From: Vandiemenella viatica
Taxonomy: Eukaryota; Arthropoda; Insecta; Orthoptera; Morabidae
Direction: 5' to 3'
Assembly: GCA_031002005.1 (NCBI GenBank)
Contig: CM061919.1
Coordinates: 222,268,739-222,332,738 of the forward strand
DNA: 64,000 nucleotides
In this document: one piece after another, positions 1 to 11,159 of the stretch
Layout: every line of letters begins with the position of its first letter
Numbering within the stretch: position 1 is the first letter of the stretch
Position numbers and translations under genes: made by a program
The notes under the pieces: model-generated
The model's input: only the letters and a program-made list of their open reading frames with translations
The model's database searches: none
Told to the model about the DNA's origin: nothing

Positions 1-1069
1 TGAAAACAAAATTAATATTGGAGATATAAAAACTGGAAACAAAGATTTCTGAAAGTGCTGAAATGAATAAAACCTTCTTAGGATATTAGTCAAGTTTATC
101 CATTGATAAAACATTATTTTTTGGCAATTAAATCTCTGTCACAACTGGTCATTTGGAAATGGGTGGATGGGGTCAAATATGTCAGAGAGGATAGATGTTC
201 TAACTTTTATTTAAGATCCTTTTGTTTTCCCATTCTAAAGATTTTTTCTATGGGCAGGTACGTTGTCCTAATGACTTTTTTTTTTTTGGTTTTAATCCAG
301 ATCACTTCTCAAGAATTTTTCCATTGGTCCTGAAACACTGTGTAATATTCACCAGTTATTGTTTTACTGTAATCAATAAACATAATCCCTTTGGTAACCC
401 TGACAATCTTATCCGTAGCCTTTCTGGCATTTTAAATCATATTCATCTTTGCCTGGTGCAGAGCCACTGGCTTCAACCGAATAAAATGGTATAAACATTG
501 TTGAGAAATCCATTTTCAGATTTGGTTTTCATCAGCATTTGTCAAATGCAGCACTCATCTTGCTCAAAGCTTTCATATATGAAACTCTTGTTTTCTTTTT
601 GTATTTGCTTTGCTTGGTCATCATTTTCATAGATCATCTTCAAAAATTGTACAGCCACATTTAAACTTGACCATCCCTTTCCATAACTGCAGAGGGAGAA
701 GGAACATAATCCATGTACACTGATGTGCCAAAAGTCATGGAATACCTCATATCATCATGTGAGACCCTCTTTTGCCCTGCAAAGTACAGTAACCCAACGT
801 GGCACTGACTCAACAAGTTTTTTAATGTCCCCTGAAGAAATATTCAACCATGCTTCCTCTACTGCAGTCCATAATTGTGAAAGTGTTGCCAGTGCAGGGT
901 GTTGTGCATGAAATGACCTTTTGGTCTTATCTCAGATATGTTCAATTGGATTAATAAGTAAGTATGAGGTGTACATTAATGATAAGATCTGGATGGACAT
1001 TGGGAGTAGTATTTGAGAGGAAAGTTATGACGATCACTTAAAACTACCACTTAATTTCAGGCATTAACG
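1..1069. other. Non-coding stretch with a weak repeat remnant
   Basis: I see no gene here. Bases 1-714 are AT-rich with a short T run near 280-289 and no convincing reading frame. From about 717 to 960 the sequence (starting ACTGATGTGCCAAAAGTCATGG, shortened here) has the feel of a dispersed arthropod repeat, and it reads partly open on the plus strand at 723-911, but I cannot name the family. The short open frames look like chance. Confidence 0.4.
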
Positions 1070-1198
1070 AGTGTGAAAGTTTTCGTTTAGAATTAATAGA
1101 GCCAGGCAATGAAATAAATTGTTGGAGAAGGATCTGAATGATTTACTCAAATCATGAAAGAATTTGAAGTAAAATTTCGTGTAAATCAAAAGTAACTG
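1070..1198 (+). pseudogene. LINE family A 3' remnant, cut by assembly gap
   Basis: A decayed piece of the 3' end of the CR1-like LINE called family A in this annotation. The frame ending at about 1190 reads EFEVKFRVNQK, matching the corresponding end of the better copies at 21955-22224 (QFKVEICTRQK) and 49923-50120 (EFKVKIFRQQM). Upstream stops and frame changes show it is dead. The assembly gap begins at 1199, so its full extent is unknown. Confidence 0.6.
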
Positions 1199-2198
1199 NN
1201 NNNNNNNNNNNNNNNNNNNNNNNNNNNNNNNNNNNNNNNNNNNNNNNNNNNNNNNNNNNNNNNNNNNNNNNNNNNNNNNNNNNNNNNNNNNNNNNNNNNN
1301 NNNNNNNNNNNNNNNNNNNNNNNNNNNNNNNNNNNNNNNNNNNNNNNNNNNNNNNNNNNNNNNNNNNNNNNNNNNNNNNNNNNNNNNNNNNNNNNNNNNN
1401 NNNNNNNNNNNNNNNNNNNNNNNNNNNNNNNNNNNNNNNNNNNNNNNNNNNNNNNNNNNNNNNNNNNNNNNNNNNNNNNNNNNNNNNNNNNNNNNNNNNN
1501 NNNNNNNNNNNNNNNNNNNNNNNNNNNNNNNNNNNNNNNNNNNNNNNNNNNNNNNNNNNNNNNNNNNNNNNNNNNNNNNNNNNNNNNNNNNNNNNNNNNN
1601 NNNNNNNNNNNNNNNNNNNNNNNNNNNNNNNNNNNNNNNNNNNNNNNNNNNNNNNNNNNNNNNNNNNNNNNNNNNNNNNNNNNNNNNNNNNNNNNNNNNN
1701 NNNNNNNNNNNNNNNNNNNNNNNNNNNNNNNNNNNNNNNNNNNNNNNNNNNNNNNNNNNNNNNNNNNNNNNNNNNNNNNNNNNNNNNNNNNNNNNNNNNN
1801 NNNNNNNNNNNNNNNNNNNNNNNNNNNNNNNNNNNNNNNNNNNNNNNNNNNNNNNNNNNNNNNNNNNNNNNNNNNNNNNNNNNNNNNNNNNNNNNNNNNN
1901 NNNNNNNNNNNNNNNNNNNNNNNNNNNNNNNNNNNNNNNNNNNNNNNNNNNNNNNNNNNNNNNNNNNNNNNNNNNNNNNNNNNNNNNNNNNNNNNNNNNN
2001 NNNNNNNNNNNNNNNNNNNNNNNNNNNNNNNNNNNNNNNNNNNNNNNNNNNNNNNNNNNNNNNNNNNNNNNNNNNNNNNNNNNNNNNNNNNNNNNNNNNN
2101 NNNNNNNNNNNNNNNNNNNNNNNNNNNNNNNNNNNNNNNNNNNNNNNNNNNNNNNNNNNNNNNNNNNNNNNNNNNNNNNNNNNNNNNNNNNNNNNNNN
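1199..2198. other. Assembly gap, exactly 1000 N
   Basis: One thousand unknown bases, a conventional scaffold gap length. It lies just upstream of the left target duplication of the CATGG element starting at 2210, and an 18-base G run sits about 90 bases after it. Confidence 0.99.
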
Positions 2199-2605
2199 TT
2201 AATCCATACCATGGAGGAAAGAAATATAGTATGGAGACGACGCAAGAGACCTTCACCACGCATTGAAGTGACGCCGGGCGGAGTAGGAGTGGGGGGGGGG
2301 GGGGGGGGCGGGGGCTAGGCCGCATTCATACAGACACGGGGTATATGTACAAAAACCTCAAGGGGACTCTAGGATAAACGTATTGCCGTAATCTGGTGAT
2401 GAATTATTATGTAACTCGATGAGACAAATAAAAATGAAGATGAAATTTTTTGATATCTTGCCTACTTTCCGAGATATTCTGTCTCAAATGTGAGATGTTT
2501 TTGGTTGAAATTCAGAAGAAAACATTGGTCAAAGTCAAATTTGATGATGGATTCTTGTTTTAAAAAATCGAGACAAATAAAAAATAAAATTTTTCGATAT
2601 CTCGC

Positions 2606-3446
2606 TGTAACGAACGCGTCTTTTGACCGCTAGTTACATTAATAAACTATATGTTTATTATTTAAAATGTGGAATATTTTAGTGTGCATTTGGGCGCAGT
2701 GTACAAGTGTGGAGCGGCAGATCTGAGGAATGCCAGGAGGCCGGTTCCTCGAATTAGCGAGGGGAGTGTGTCCCTGAGAGGGGAGGATTGTGCCAGCCAG
2801 GTAGATAAACAGGGTGATCTGCGGAATTTCTGTTTTTGCATGTGGCACGACGAACGAGAGGAGAGAAGATTCATTCAGTGCTGGTCGGCATTCACGATCG
2901 GTCGATGTGGACTGTCTGTGCGTTAATGAGAATGTGCTGCCTGGAACGGGACATCAGCCACTTTGTTTGAATGGAGGTGCTCAGGCAAAGGATGTTCTGA
3001 AGAACTGTGCCACACTGTTCCGTAGCAGAGCAGAAAACTTCATCCAGTATGTGTGGCCGACATCAAAATTCGGTAATTATACATCGCCAATGAAGGACAC
3101 TGTGCTAGCTACATTTTCAAGTTCATAGCATTGCCCAGCTACGACCCTGCTGATAAGAACTCTCATAGCCCGGAGCAAACATTTCTTTCAGAAGTGAACA
3201 GTCAAAATGTTGAATTTGTTTATTGTTTAATTTTGTGTATTTTATATAAAATACTCTGGCGCCCGCAAACGGACAACTGATTAATTTTAACTAATTTTGT
3301 TATATATGTCATGTCAGTAATTGAAATAAAACCATTTGTGATTTCTCATATAAAGTATTCACGCAAGTTCTACCTTTCATGATAATAAAATAAAATAATA
3401 AAATTAATTATAATTTTAAATTAGCTAATGAGTTCAGAACGTTACA
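2606..3446. mobile_element. Probable solo LTR of an LTR retrotransposon
   Basis: The core-unit sequence of the host element stops at TCTCGC (2605) and resumes at CTAGTTCTCG (3451). The inserted 841 bases start TGTAACGAAC and end CAGAACGTTACA, the TG...CA form with a short terminal palindrome typical of LTRs. The possible 4-bp duplication is TCGC (2602-2605) against TGGC (3447-3450), one mismatch. AATAAA signals occur near 3325. A short open frame at 2669-2926 has no recognisable domain. Gypsy or BEL-type is possible, but without internal sequence the clade cannot be decided. Confidence 0.6.
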
Positions 3447-3954
3447 TGGCCTAGTTCTCGAAATATACTGTATCTAAACTGAGGTGTCCTCAGTTGAAAT
3501 ACAGAAGAAACATTTCGCAAAAGTTAAATTTGATGATCGATTCTTATGTAACACGACGAGACTAATCGAAAATAAAGAATAAAATTTTTCGATATCATGC
3601 TTAGTTTTCGGGATATACTGTCTCCAAATTGAGGGGATTGGGTTCATATGCGGCCTGGACCAAAAATTAATTCTGCCAAAGCCACAATGAATTACATGGT
3701 GAACATGCAGAATGGATATTTCAGTTTTATTACTACCACTTGTGGTTAATTTGAAATGCGGCCTAGACCAGGATAAAATAGTTATCTTGTTACCATACAT
3801 CGTAAGCTTAATTGGGAATAGCTGGAAGTAATTTACATCGCGATACACGTTTTGTCACTAACATGGTTCTCGTGAAATTACTAACAATAATAGATAATTT
3901 TTTTGTCCCTTATATATGCAACAACAAAACCATTCTGGTACAGACTGTATTTAA

Positions 3955-5456
3955 CCCTTTATAGGGTACTGGTACAATAATGTACCACTTTTTTAAAAAA
4001 ATTACAGCTTCATAAGTTCTTGGTGCAAAAGGGTACCACTGTGTCAGTGTATCAAGCATTGAATACTGAAGCCTTCTGCCATCTTTTGGGGAGCCTGATA
4101 ACTACAGGACCAGATGGAATTGTGCATGTATATCTAAATGGTACACATTGGTACCACTGCTCGTTTAGTGTGTTTGTTATTGGAGGGACATCGTGCAGGT
4201 GGAAAGTTTTGATCTAATAACAGAAGAAACAAAGAAGTCAGGAAGTAACTTGATGTAAGTATGAATTCATTATTATGTATAATTAATATTTAACTGCATG
4301 TTGCATTGTTGCATATAAATATGTACGAATACAGTGCTTGTATATATGAAATCACTGACTAATCTCAAATTTGTTACAATGTTTGAAACTTTTTTTTCTG
4401 ATGATATCTGCAATATGCCTTATTTTTGATAATACTGTATTATACTTAGAGAAATAGGGAATGTGATAACGTATAGTACATTACATTTATGTTTTACACT
4501 AAGATAATGCTGAAGGAAAACTAAATGATGGTACGAAAATGAATTTTTTTTCTTCTAGATTATGAAGGGTCTAACTCCAAGGGAGATTGAAGAACTCCTG
4601 GAATCTATATTGGATAACCAGCTTTATGTTTCTGAGGATGGAGGTGATGAAGATGCAGAGGATGTTCTTCCAGTTCGTCCCAGAGGCTCTCCATGTAAGA
4701 GACGTCACACCGAACAAGAGCCTGCCTGATAACACCACCAAACCAGGAACAAGTACAGATTATGTTAGTAATGATGGTGACATCTCATCTGACGAGTCTG
4801 TAAATGATCTGAACTATGAAGCGGATCAGCAGGGCCATAGTGATGACACTGATTCCAATACTGAAAATAATTGGCAATCTGAAATCGAAAGTGTGGATAC
4901 AGAACGTTTTAGGGCTGACATGACGAAGGTGTGCTCACTGTAGCACAAAAGCTGTGCAGAAGCATACTATAATGTCTTGCATCGCTTGCAATGTTATGCT
5001 TTACAAATCATGTTTTCTTCCTTTCCATAAATCTAAGTAGTGTTTCTATGGTATTGCCACTGTATTTATTTACTTGCTTTGAATGTTGTAATATTCTTTT
5101 GTATTTCATAACAAAAAAATATTTGTCATATTTCGATTTGAATGTGAATGTTACTGTGAATTGTGAGTAGTCTAACACTTGTATCTTACTTTGTGTTTAA
5201 GAATTTAGAAAAATAAATTTGTATTCCCTGAAATTGAGAGTATTTTTGATATGGTACACATATGTACCAGTGATCATAATGAAATGTAGTTCTTCCCAAT
5301 AGGTCACTGGTACATATATGTACCACCCTTTTTTGAAATACCAATTTCGAAAAAAAGGTTTTTAATATTTTTCATGGTCTCTAGGGACTCTATAGTGCAC
5401 AAAAAACAATAAAGAATGAATTTTACTATCGTCCTTACTTTATGCCCTATAAAGGG
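3955..5456 (+). mobile_element. piggyBac-type element, internally deleted
   Basis: TTAA target duplications at 3951-3954 and 5457-5460 flank a 1502-bp element with inverted ends CCCTTTATAGGG and CCCTATAAAGGG, the classical piggyBac arrangement. Near both ends there are palindromes built on GGTAC...GTACC (about 3969-3989, 4139-4158, 5254-5274 and 5308-5327), likely transposase-binding subterminal repeats. It carries the two ends of a transposase but lacks the catalytic core. It is inserted in the CATGG element at 2210-5772, whose core repeat continues directly after the right TTAA. Confidence 0.88.
4562..5040 (+). pseudogene. piggyBac transposase remnant: N- and C-termini only
   Basis: The frame from ATG 4562 begins MKGLTPREIEELLES and stops at 4727. 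An overlapping frame carries an acidic Ser/Asp-rich stretch (about 4750-4920). A third frame from 4927 gives a Cys-rich tail RCAHCSTKAV followed by SCIACNVMLYKSCF, ending at TAG 5038. An acidic N-terminus and a Cys/His-rich C-terminal zinc-binding domain are the known end domains of piggyBac transposases; the DDD catalytic region, normally about 350 residues, is missing. Two frameshifts add to the damage. It cannot encode an active enzyme, although the element could once have been moved by a full-length relative. Confidence 0.8.
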
Positions 5457-5772
5457 TTAAACCTAACCACAATCTCCACTAAATTGCCGCTACAGAATCA
5501 AACAATGTAGACACATCCACACACGCGTATTTGAATCGCAAACTGCATTTAGGGTAACAACATCGTTTGCTTCATCAAGATTCCTAGATGGCATTATAAA
5601 ATACTTAGACACATTAGAAAATGAAATAATCACCACAATGTGAACTTTGCATTTGTATGGATTCGCAATGTGGCCGGTGCCGCTACCGCTTATGCGCAGA
5701 ATCAGCCGAGAATTTAGAGGTGGTGTCACAGATTTTACGTAATTTCTCCTCCATATATTTCCTTCCTCCATG

Positions 5773-5961
5773 ATCCACACCAGATTTCAATATTTCGAAA
5801 TGTCTCTTGTTGTTTACAACGTACATCGCTGGTGTACAGTCAGCCACCTTAAAAGTGGGTAGGTTGTAAACTACAACATTACCATTTATTCCTTGCTCTG
5901 TTTTTAATTTTAAAATATCATATACGACGTTAATTTGATGGACTATGTCACATTTTTGCAT
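5773..5961 (-). other. Protein-like minus-strand frame cut by the CATGG element
   Basis: Reading leftward from ATG 5961, an open frame contains MQKCDIVHQINVVYDILKLK and later CTPAMYVVNNKRHFEILKSG, with no stop until it runs into the CATGG element at 5772. At the other side of that element the target duplication is followed by TAA, so the pre-insertion frame would have stopped almost at once. Composition looks more protein-like than nearby chance frames, but I recognise no domain. It may be a terminal exon piece or part of an older transposon. Confidence 0.3.
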
Positions 5962-6519
5962 GATTTAACAAAGTGCTAATAGTGTTTCACCAATATTAGA
6001 TTTTATATATTTGATTTGTTAGCTGGTCGTTACAAATTCTTATCGACCGGCTACACGCTCCGTCTATCCTGTGCGTGTAAAAACTGTGCAGTCCAATTTT
6101 CAACAAATCAACAATTTCGAGTTGGTGCGCACTACTGTTTTGTCGTCCACGCCCTCTCTTGCACAAAACGGTTTGTGCAGAGAAGTGCGTACGCAAAACT
6201 GAGAGTGAATAAGATATCTCTAAGATTCAATTGTTTGTTCCGACGCTTTACGTTAAGTCAGATGCTTTTATTCAATTTGACCACGGTAAGTTGAATCCTG
6301 GTAGTTCTGAGCAGGGATTTCTCATATGAACTAAGCCCTGTGGTGTTGACGATGCCATTCCGTTGTCCACTTAATTGTAGGACTGAAGGAATTAGATGTT
6401 AGACTGACAGCAGTTATAAAGGCAGGGCGAAGTGACTTCAGGCCTGTTTTGGTTCCCTATTATAGTATATTCATGGATGGGAAGAGAATCGTTGTTCAGA
6501 ATTCTCGACTATAACTTGA
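5962..6519. other. Non-coding stretch
   Basis: No feature with support. Short open frames on both strands at 5996-6294 overlap one another and show no domain. Bases 6300-6519 could be the 3' flank of the adjoining minus-strand LINE scrap, but nothing decides this. Confidence 0.4.
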
Positions 6520-6850
6520 TTATGACCTTTTGCCTTCTGAAGTGAGGTGGTGGGATGTTTTCTGAGTACCGGCAGTCACTGGATAGGTGTAGGTGGAAGC
6601 GTGCCAGTTATGTTGCGCATTGTGAGTGTGAGAGCTATTAAGCCACACGCTGGAGCAGCATTCAGCTGTGGATAAGGCAAAGGCCAAGGCTGTTGCCCTA
6701 AACTTATTCGCACCAACTACCCATAATGTTCCTGCCAACCGCTGAAGCAGGTTTTTCCGACTTTTAAGCTTGGCAGCCGTATTTTGAAGGAGGCTTTTGC
6801 AAGTGAGGGTCCTGTCTAATGTTGTACCCAGGTATTTTGGGGCACTGTTA
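6520..6850 (-). pseudogene. Jockey-like LINE fragment (region after the RT)
   Basis: Minus-strand translation gives APKYLGTTLDRTLTCK followed by TAAKLKSRKNLLQRLAGTLW and then ALSTAECCSSVWLNSSHTHN. This string (YLG..LDRTL, TAAKL..R..L...LAGT.W, STAEYC..VWLNSSHT) is the characteristic segment downstream of the reverse transcriptase in jockey-type LINE polyproteins. The frame breaks around 6590. No endonuclease or RT motif blocks are present, so it is a short, dead fragment, possibly of the same family as the LINE at 11160-13260. Confidence 0.75.
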
Positions 6851-6859
6851 CACTTCAGT

Positions 6860-6883
6860 ATATAACGATATATATCGTTATAT
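6860..6883. repeat. 24-bp perfect AT-rich palindrome
   Basis: Arms ATATAACGATAT and its exact reverse complement meet at 6871/6872. It lies at the upstream edge of the LINE fragment. No function is implied. Confidence 0.9.
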
Positions 6884-7021
6884 GTATGTATTTCATCTCT
6901 CTCATGTTTCTGTAAAGCGAGATTCCTCGGTGAGTAGTTTATAATTTAGCTACTGAATAATTTAAGTTGGTAGAATACGATTTTCAATGTTAACAGTTGG
7001 TTAGACTGCCTCAGTGTTACT

Positions 7022-8776
7022 CATGGAGGAAGGAATAATATGGAGACGACGCAAGAGACCTTTACCACGCATGGGAGTGAAGCAGGCCGGCGGAGGAGTG
7101 GGAGGGCATGGCCGGAGTGGTGGGGGCTTGACCGCTTCCCAACAAACACGGGGAATATGTACAAACACCTCAAGGGGACTCTAGGATAAACGTGACGCCG
7201 CAATCTGCTGATGGATTATTATGTAACTCTATGAGACAAATAAAAAATGAAGAATAAAATTTTTTGATATCCTGCTTAGTTTTCGAGATATTCTGTCTCA
7301 AATGTGAAATGGTTTTGGTTGCAATTCAGAAGAAAAAATTATTCAAAGTCAAATTTTATGATGAATTTTTATTTAAAAAGACGAGACAAATAAAAAATAA
7401 AGAGTAAAATTTTTCGATATTTCACCTAGTTCTCGAGATATACTGTCTCAAAAGTGAGGTGTCTTGAGTTGAAATGCAGAAGAAAAATTTCGCAAAAGTC
7501 AAATTTAATGGTGGATTCTTATGTAACACGACGAAAAAACTCGATAATAAGGAATAAATGTTTTCGATATCTTGCTTAGTTTGGGGGATATACAACATCC
7601 AAATTGAGGGGTTTAGGTTTGGATGCAGGCTGGACCAAAAATTAATTCTGTCAAAGCCACAATGATTACATGGTTGACATGCAGAATGGATATTTCAGTT
7701 TTATTACTACCACTTGTGGTTAGTCTGAAATGTGTCCTAGACCAGAAAAAAAGTAAGAGGACCCACTCTAGGGATGAGCAACCCAGACATTTTGTAGGCT
7801 GGTACCAGAAATAAAATGTTTATTCAGTCACCTTAATGAACATTCTCTTGATCAAGATGTGTTGTCTAATTTCACAGCCCTACTTATTAGGACCATTGTA
7901 AAAAAATTATCTCTCAGTTAGATTTAGATACGGGGGGGGGGGGGGAGAATGTTGTACAAAAAAAAGAGACTAAATTAGAAACACATTCCCCAAATTGATT
8001 TTGTTCAAAGGCCAATAACTTCTTTATTTATGAAGCCCATTTTTATTTCTGCATGAACCTGTTTCGACATAAATAGATGAGAAAGATTTCAAAATCGGTA
8101 AAGATAGGTATAGACGTATTTACAAACAGAAACAAGTCTTATATGAAGCTTTAAAAATAACCTAAGTCAATGGCCTGAAATAGCTATTTAAAAAATTAAT
8201 AAAACTCACAGCTTCTCACATAACAGTTAATTTCATCATCCATTGTCAGTATAATCAGCAACGTGACGAAAGAAATCGTAATAGTAAATTCACTGAATCG
8301 CGAAGTAAAACACGCCCCTTTATATCTCATTTTAAACACTCGTTAAAAAATAATGCTAGTCTATTATGTGCAAAATAGCAAGTTTGCTGATTTTCTACAC
8401 TACACCAAGAAAAATTTGAGAACAAAGTCATCCCATTGAGAGCTATGACTAAATATTTATAGACGTGCTGCAAAGTTTGCGGTGTCTACCGCTCACTTCA
8501 ACAACGATAATTACAATTCAACTTACTTATGAAATGATATTCCAGGTTCTTTCCTGTCTGGCCTATTTGTGCAACCGTACGCAACACAAGCTGGCATTTT
8601 TAAACACTTATACACAATACTAAATGAAATAATCACTGCATCTACCACAATGTTAACACCTTAATTGTTGGGAAGCGCCATATGGTCGCTGCCGGTGCTG
8701 CCACCATGCGGGAGAGTTTAGTGCTTGCTTCACCGATTTAACGTCACTTCTCCTCCACATAATTCCTTCCTCCATG
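7022..8776 (+). mobile_element. CATGG-family DNA transposon, copy 1 of a close pair
   Basis: Target duplication GTGTTACT at 7014-7021 and 8777-8784. The ends are inverted: CATGGAGGAAGGAATAATAT at the left and its near reverse complement at the right, about 20-24 bp. Inside, from about 7200 to 7750, three diverged tandem units of roughly 140-150 bp each contain an element like TTTTCGAGATATTCTGTCTC; the last carries GCAGGCTGGACCA. A 14-base G run lies at 7932-7945. No transposase frame is present. Short open frames at 7021-7203 and 7623-7814 recur in copy 2 and are part of the repeat, not genes. Confidence 0.92.
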
Positions 8777-8809
8777 GTGTTACTAGACGCAAGATGTGGC
8801 GGCTAGTGT

Positions 8810-10566
8810 CATGGAGGAAGGAATAATATGGAGACGACGCAAGAGACCTTTACCACGCATTGGAGTGAAGCAGGCCGGTGGAGGAGTGGGGAGGCATGGC
8901 CGGAGTGGTGGGGGCTTGACCGCTTCCCAACAAACACGGGGAATATGTACAAACACCTCAAGGGGACTCTAGGATAAACGTGACGCCGCAATCTGGTGAT
9001 GGATTATTATGTAACTCGATGAGACAAATAAAAAATGAAGAATAAAATTTTTTGATATCCTGCTTAGTTTTCGAGATATTCTGTCTCAAATGTGAATTGG
9101 TTTTGGTTGAAATTCAGAAGAAAAAATTATTCAAAGTCAAATTTTATGATGAATTTTTATTTAAAAAGACGAGACAAATAAAAAATAAAGAGTAAAATTT
9201 TTCGATATTTCACCTAGTTCGCGAGATATACTGTCTCAAAAGTGAGGTGTCTCGAGTTGAAATGCAGAAGAAAAATTTCGCAAAAGTCAAATTTAATGGT
9301 GGATTCTTATGTAACACGACGAAAAAACTCGATAATAAGGAATAAATGTTTTCGATATCTTGCTTAGTTTGGGGGATATACAACATCCAAATTGAGGGGT
9401 TTAGGTTTGGATGCAGGCTGGACCAAAAATTAATTCTGTCAAAGCCACAATGATTACATGGTTGACATGCAGAATGGATATTTCAGTTTTATTACTACCA
9501 CTTGTGGTTAGTCTGAAATGTGTCCTAGACCAGAAAAAAAGTAAGAGGACCCACTCTAGGGATGAGCAACCCAAACATTTTGTAGGCTGGTACCAGAAAT
9601 AAAATGTTTATTCAGTCACCTTAATGAACATTCTCTTGATCAAGATGTGTTGTCTAATTTCACAGCCCTACTTATTAGGACCATTGTAAAAAAATTATCT
9701 CTCAGTTAGATTTAGATACGGGGGGGGGGGGGGAGAATGTTGTACGAAAAAAAAAGAGACTAAATTAGAAACACATTCCCCAAATTGATTTTGTTCAAAG
9801 GCCAATAACTTCTTTATTTATGAAGCCCATTTTTATTTCTGCATGAACCTGTTTCGACATAAATAGATTAGAAAGATTTCAAAATCGGTAAAAATAGGTA
9901 TAGACGTATTTACAAACAGAAACAAGTCTTATATGAAGCTTTAAAAATAACCTAAGTCAATGGCCTGAAATAGCTATTAAAAAAATTAATAAAACTCACA
10001 GCTTCTCACATAACAGTTAATTTCATCATCCATTGTCAGTATAATCAGCAACGTGACGAAAGAAATCGTAATAGTAAATTCACTGAATCGCGAAGTAAAA
10101 CACGCCCCTTTAAATCTCATTTTAAATACTCGTTAAAAAATAATGCTAGTCTATTATGTGCAAAATAGCAAGTTTGCTGATTTTCTACACTACACCAAGA
10201 AAAATTTGAGAACAAAGTCATCCCATTGAGAGCTATGACTAAATATTTATAGACGTGCTGCAAAGTTTGCGGTGTCTACCGCTCACTTCAACAACGATAA
10301 TTACAATTCAACTTACTTATGAAATGATATTCCAGGTTCTTTCCTGTCTGGCCTATTTGTGCAACCGTACGCAACACAAGCTGGCATTTTTAAACACTTA
10401 TACACAATAGTAAATGAAATAATCACTGCATCTACCACAATGTGAACACCTTAATTGTTGGGAAGCGCCATATGGTCGCTGCCGGTGCTGCCACCTTGCG
10501 GGAGAGTTTAGTGCTTGCTTCACAGATTTAACGTCACTTCTCCTCCATATAATTCCTTCCTCCATG
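8810..10566 (+). mobile_element. CATGG-family DNA transposon, copy 2 of a close pair
   Basis: Target duplication GCTAGTGT at 8802-8809 and 10567-10574, different from that of copy 1, so this is an independent insertion and not a local duplication. It is the same length as copy 1 within 2 bp, in the same orientation and nearly identical along its whole length, with scattered single-base differences only. It starts 34 bases after copy 1 ends. Both the three-unit internal array and the 14-base G run (9720-9733) are kept. Confidence 0.92.
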
Positions 10567-10574
10567 GCTAGTGT

Positions 10575-11159
10575 GAGTGTGATGCGATAATGTTTCGCAG
10601 GACATTCTGATTGTTGGCATTAACGCCCTTGAGAGGTGACTGACAAAAAGTTGTTGTATATTTGTTCTTGCGGTTTTGAAATAGTGTTTACCAAAGAGTT
10701 GATATTGTAAAAGCTTAAGAAAAAACTGACTACGAAATATACCTAGTGAATAATATAGAAAGTGGATTTTTGCTATATCAATTTTTCAATCTGTTCCCGT
10801 CAGGAATTGAAGTTTCGTGTTTTACTATTAAATTTCGTGTAACGTGGGCTATCGTCAAAGATACCATTGCCAAATGGTTTATCAAAATCTACGACGGGTT
10901 CTCCCTTGCGGTAATATGTTGAGGAGTTTGAAAATAGCTCAGTAAATGTCGTTTAACTTAAATGGGAAGAATATATGAAAACGCTAAGGGTTTACATTAG
11001 AAGTATCTGGTGTCTGAACACAATATTTGGCTGGTAGTTCATTTGTTTGTTGCTAAGGTGGAATGTAACTATTTATGTTTCCTGCGGATTAGGTTTGAGG
11101 CACCACGTACAAAAGTAGGCATCCATTTCCTGAAGATCGTGAGTGAAGATTTCTTCTGC
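10575..11159. other. Non-coding stretch
   Basis: About 585 bases with no convincing frame, repeat boundary or structured element. AT-rich. It separates the CATGG pair from the LINE to its right. Confidence 0.45.

Larger units (their letters stand above)
2210..5772 (+). mobile_element. CATGG-family DNA transposon, composite copy
   Basis: Left end CATGGAGGAAAGAAATATA at 2210 and right end, in reverse complement CATGGAGGAAGGAAATATAT, at 5772. The flanks are ATCCATAC (2202-2209) and ATCCACAC (5773-5780), a 7 of 8 match, so this is one insertion with an aged 8-bp target duplication. The left 400 bases match the starts of the copies at 7022 and 8810. The middle holds two nested insertions, a probable solo LTR (2606-3446) and a piggyBac derivative (3955-5456). 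Without them about 1.2 kb of element remains, containing the tandem core units. I see no transposase, so it is non-autonomous. Terminal CA...TG and 8-bp duplications fit the P superfamily or hAT; the footprints elsewhere favour P. Confidence 0.8.

Noticed and set aside
1064..2325. Two long open frames of nearly 400 codons on the minus strand
   Set aside because: They exist only because the 1000-N gap translates without stops; the sequenced parts have no domain.
7021..9602. Repeated 60- and 63-codon open frames at 7021, 7623, 8809 and 9411 as small genes
   Set aside because: They are duplicated only because the CATGG element is duplicated, they cross its inverted ends and tandem units, and the decayed copies do not keep them open.
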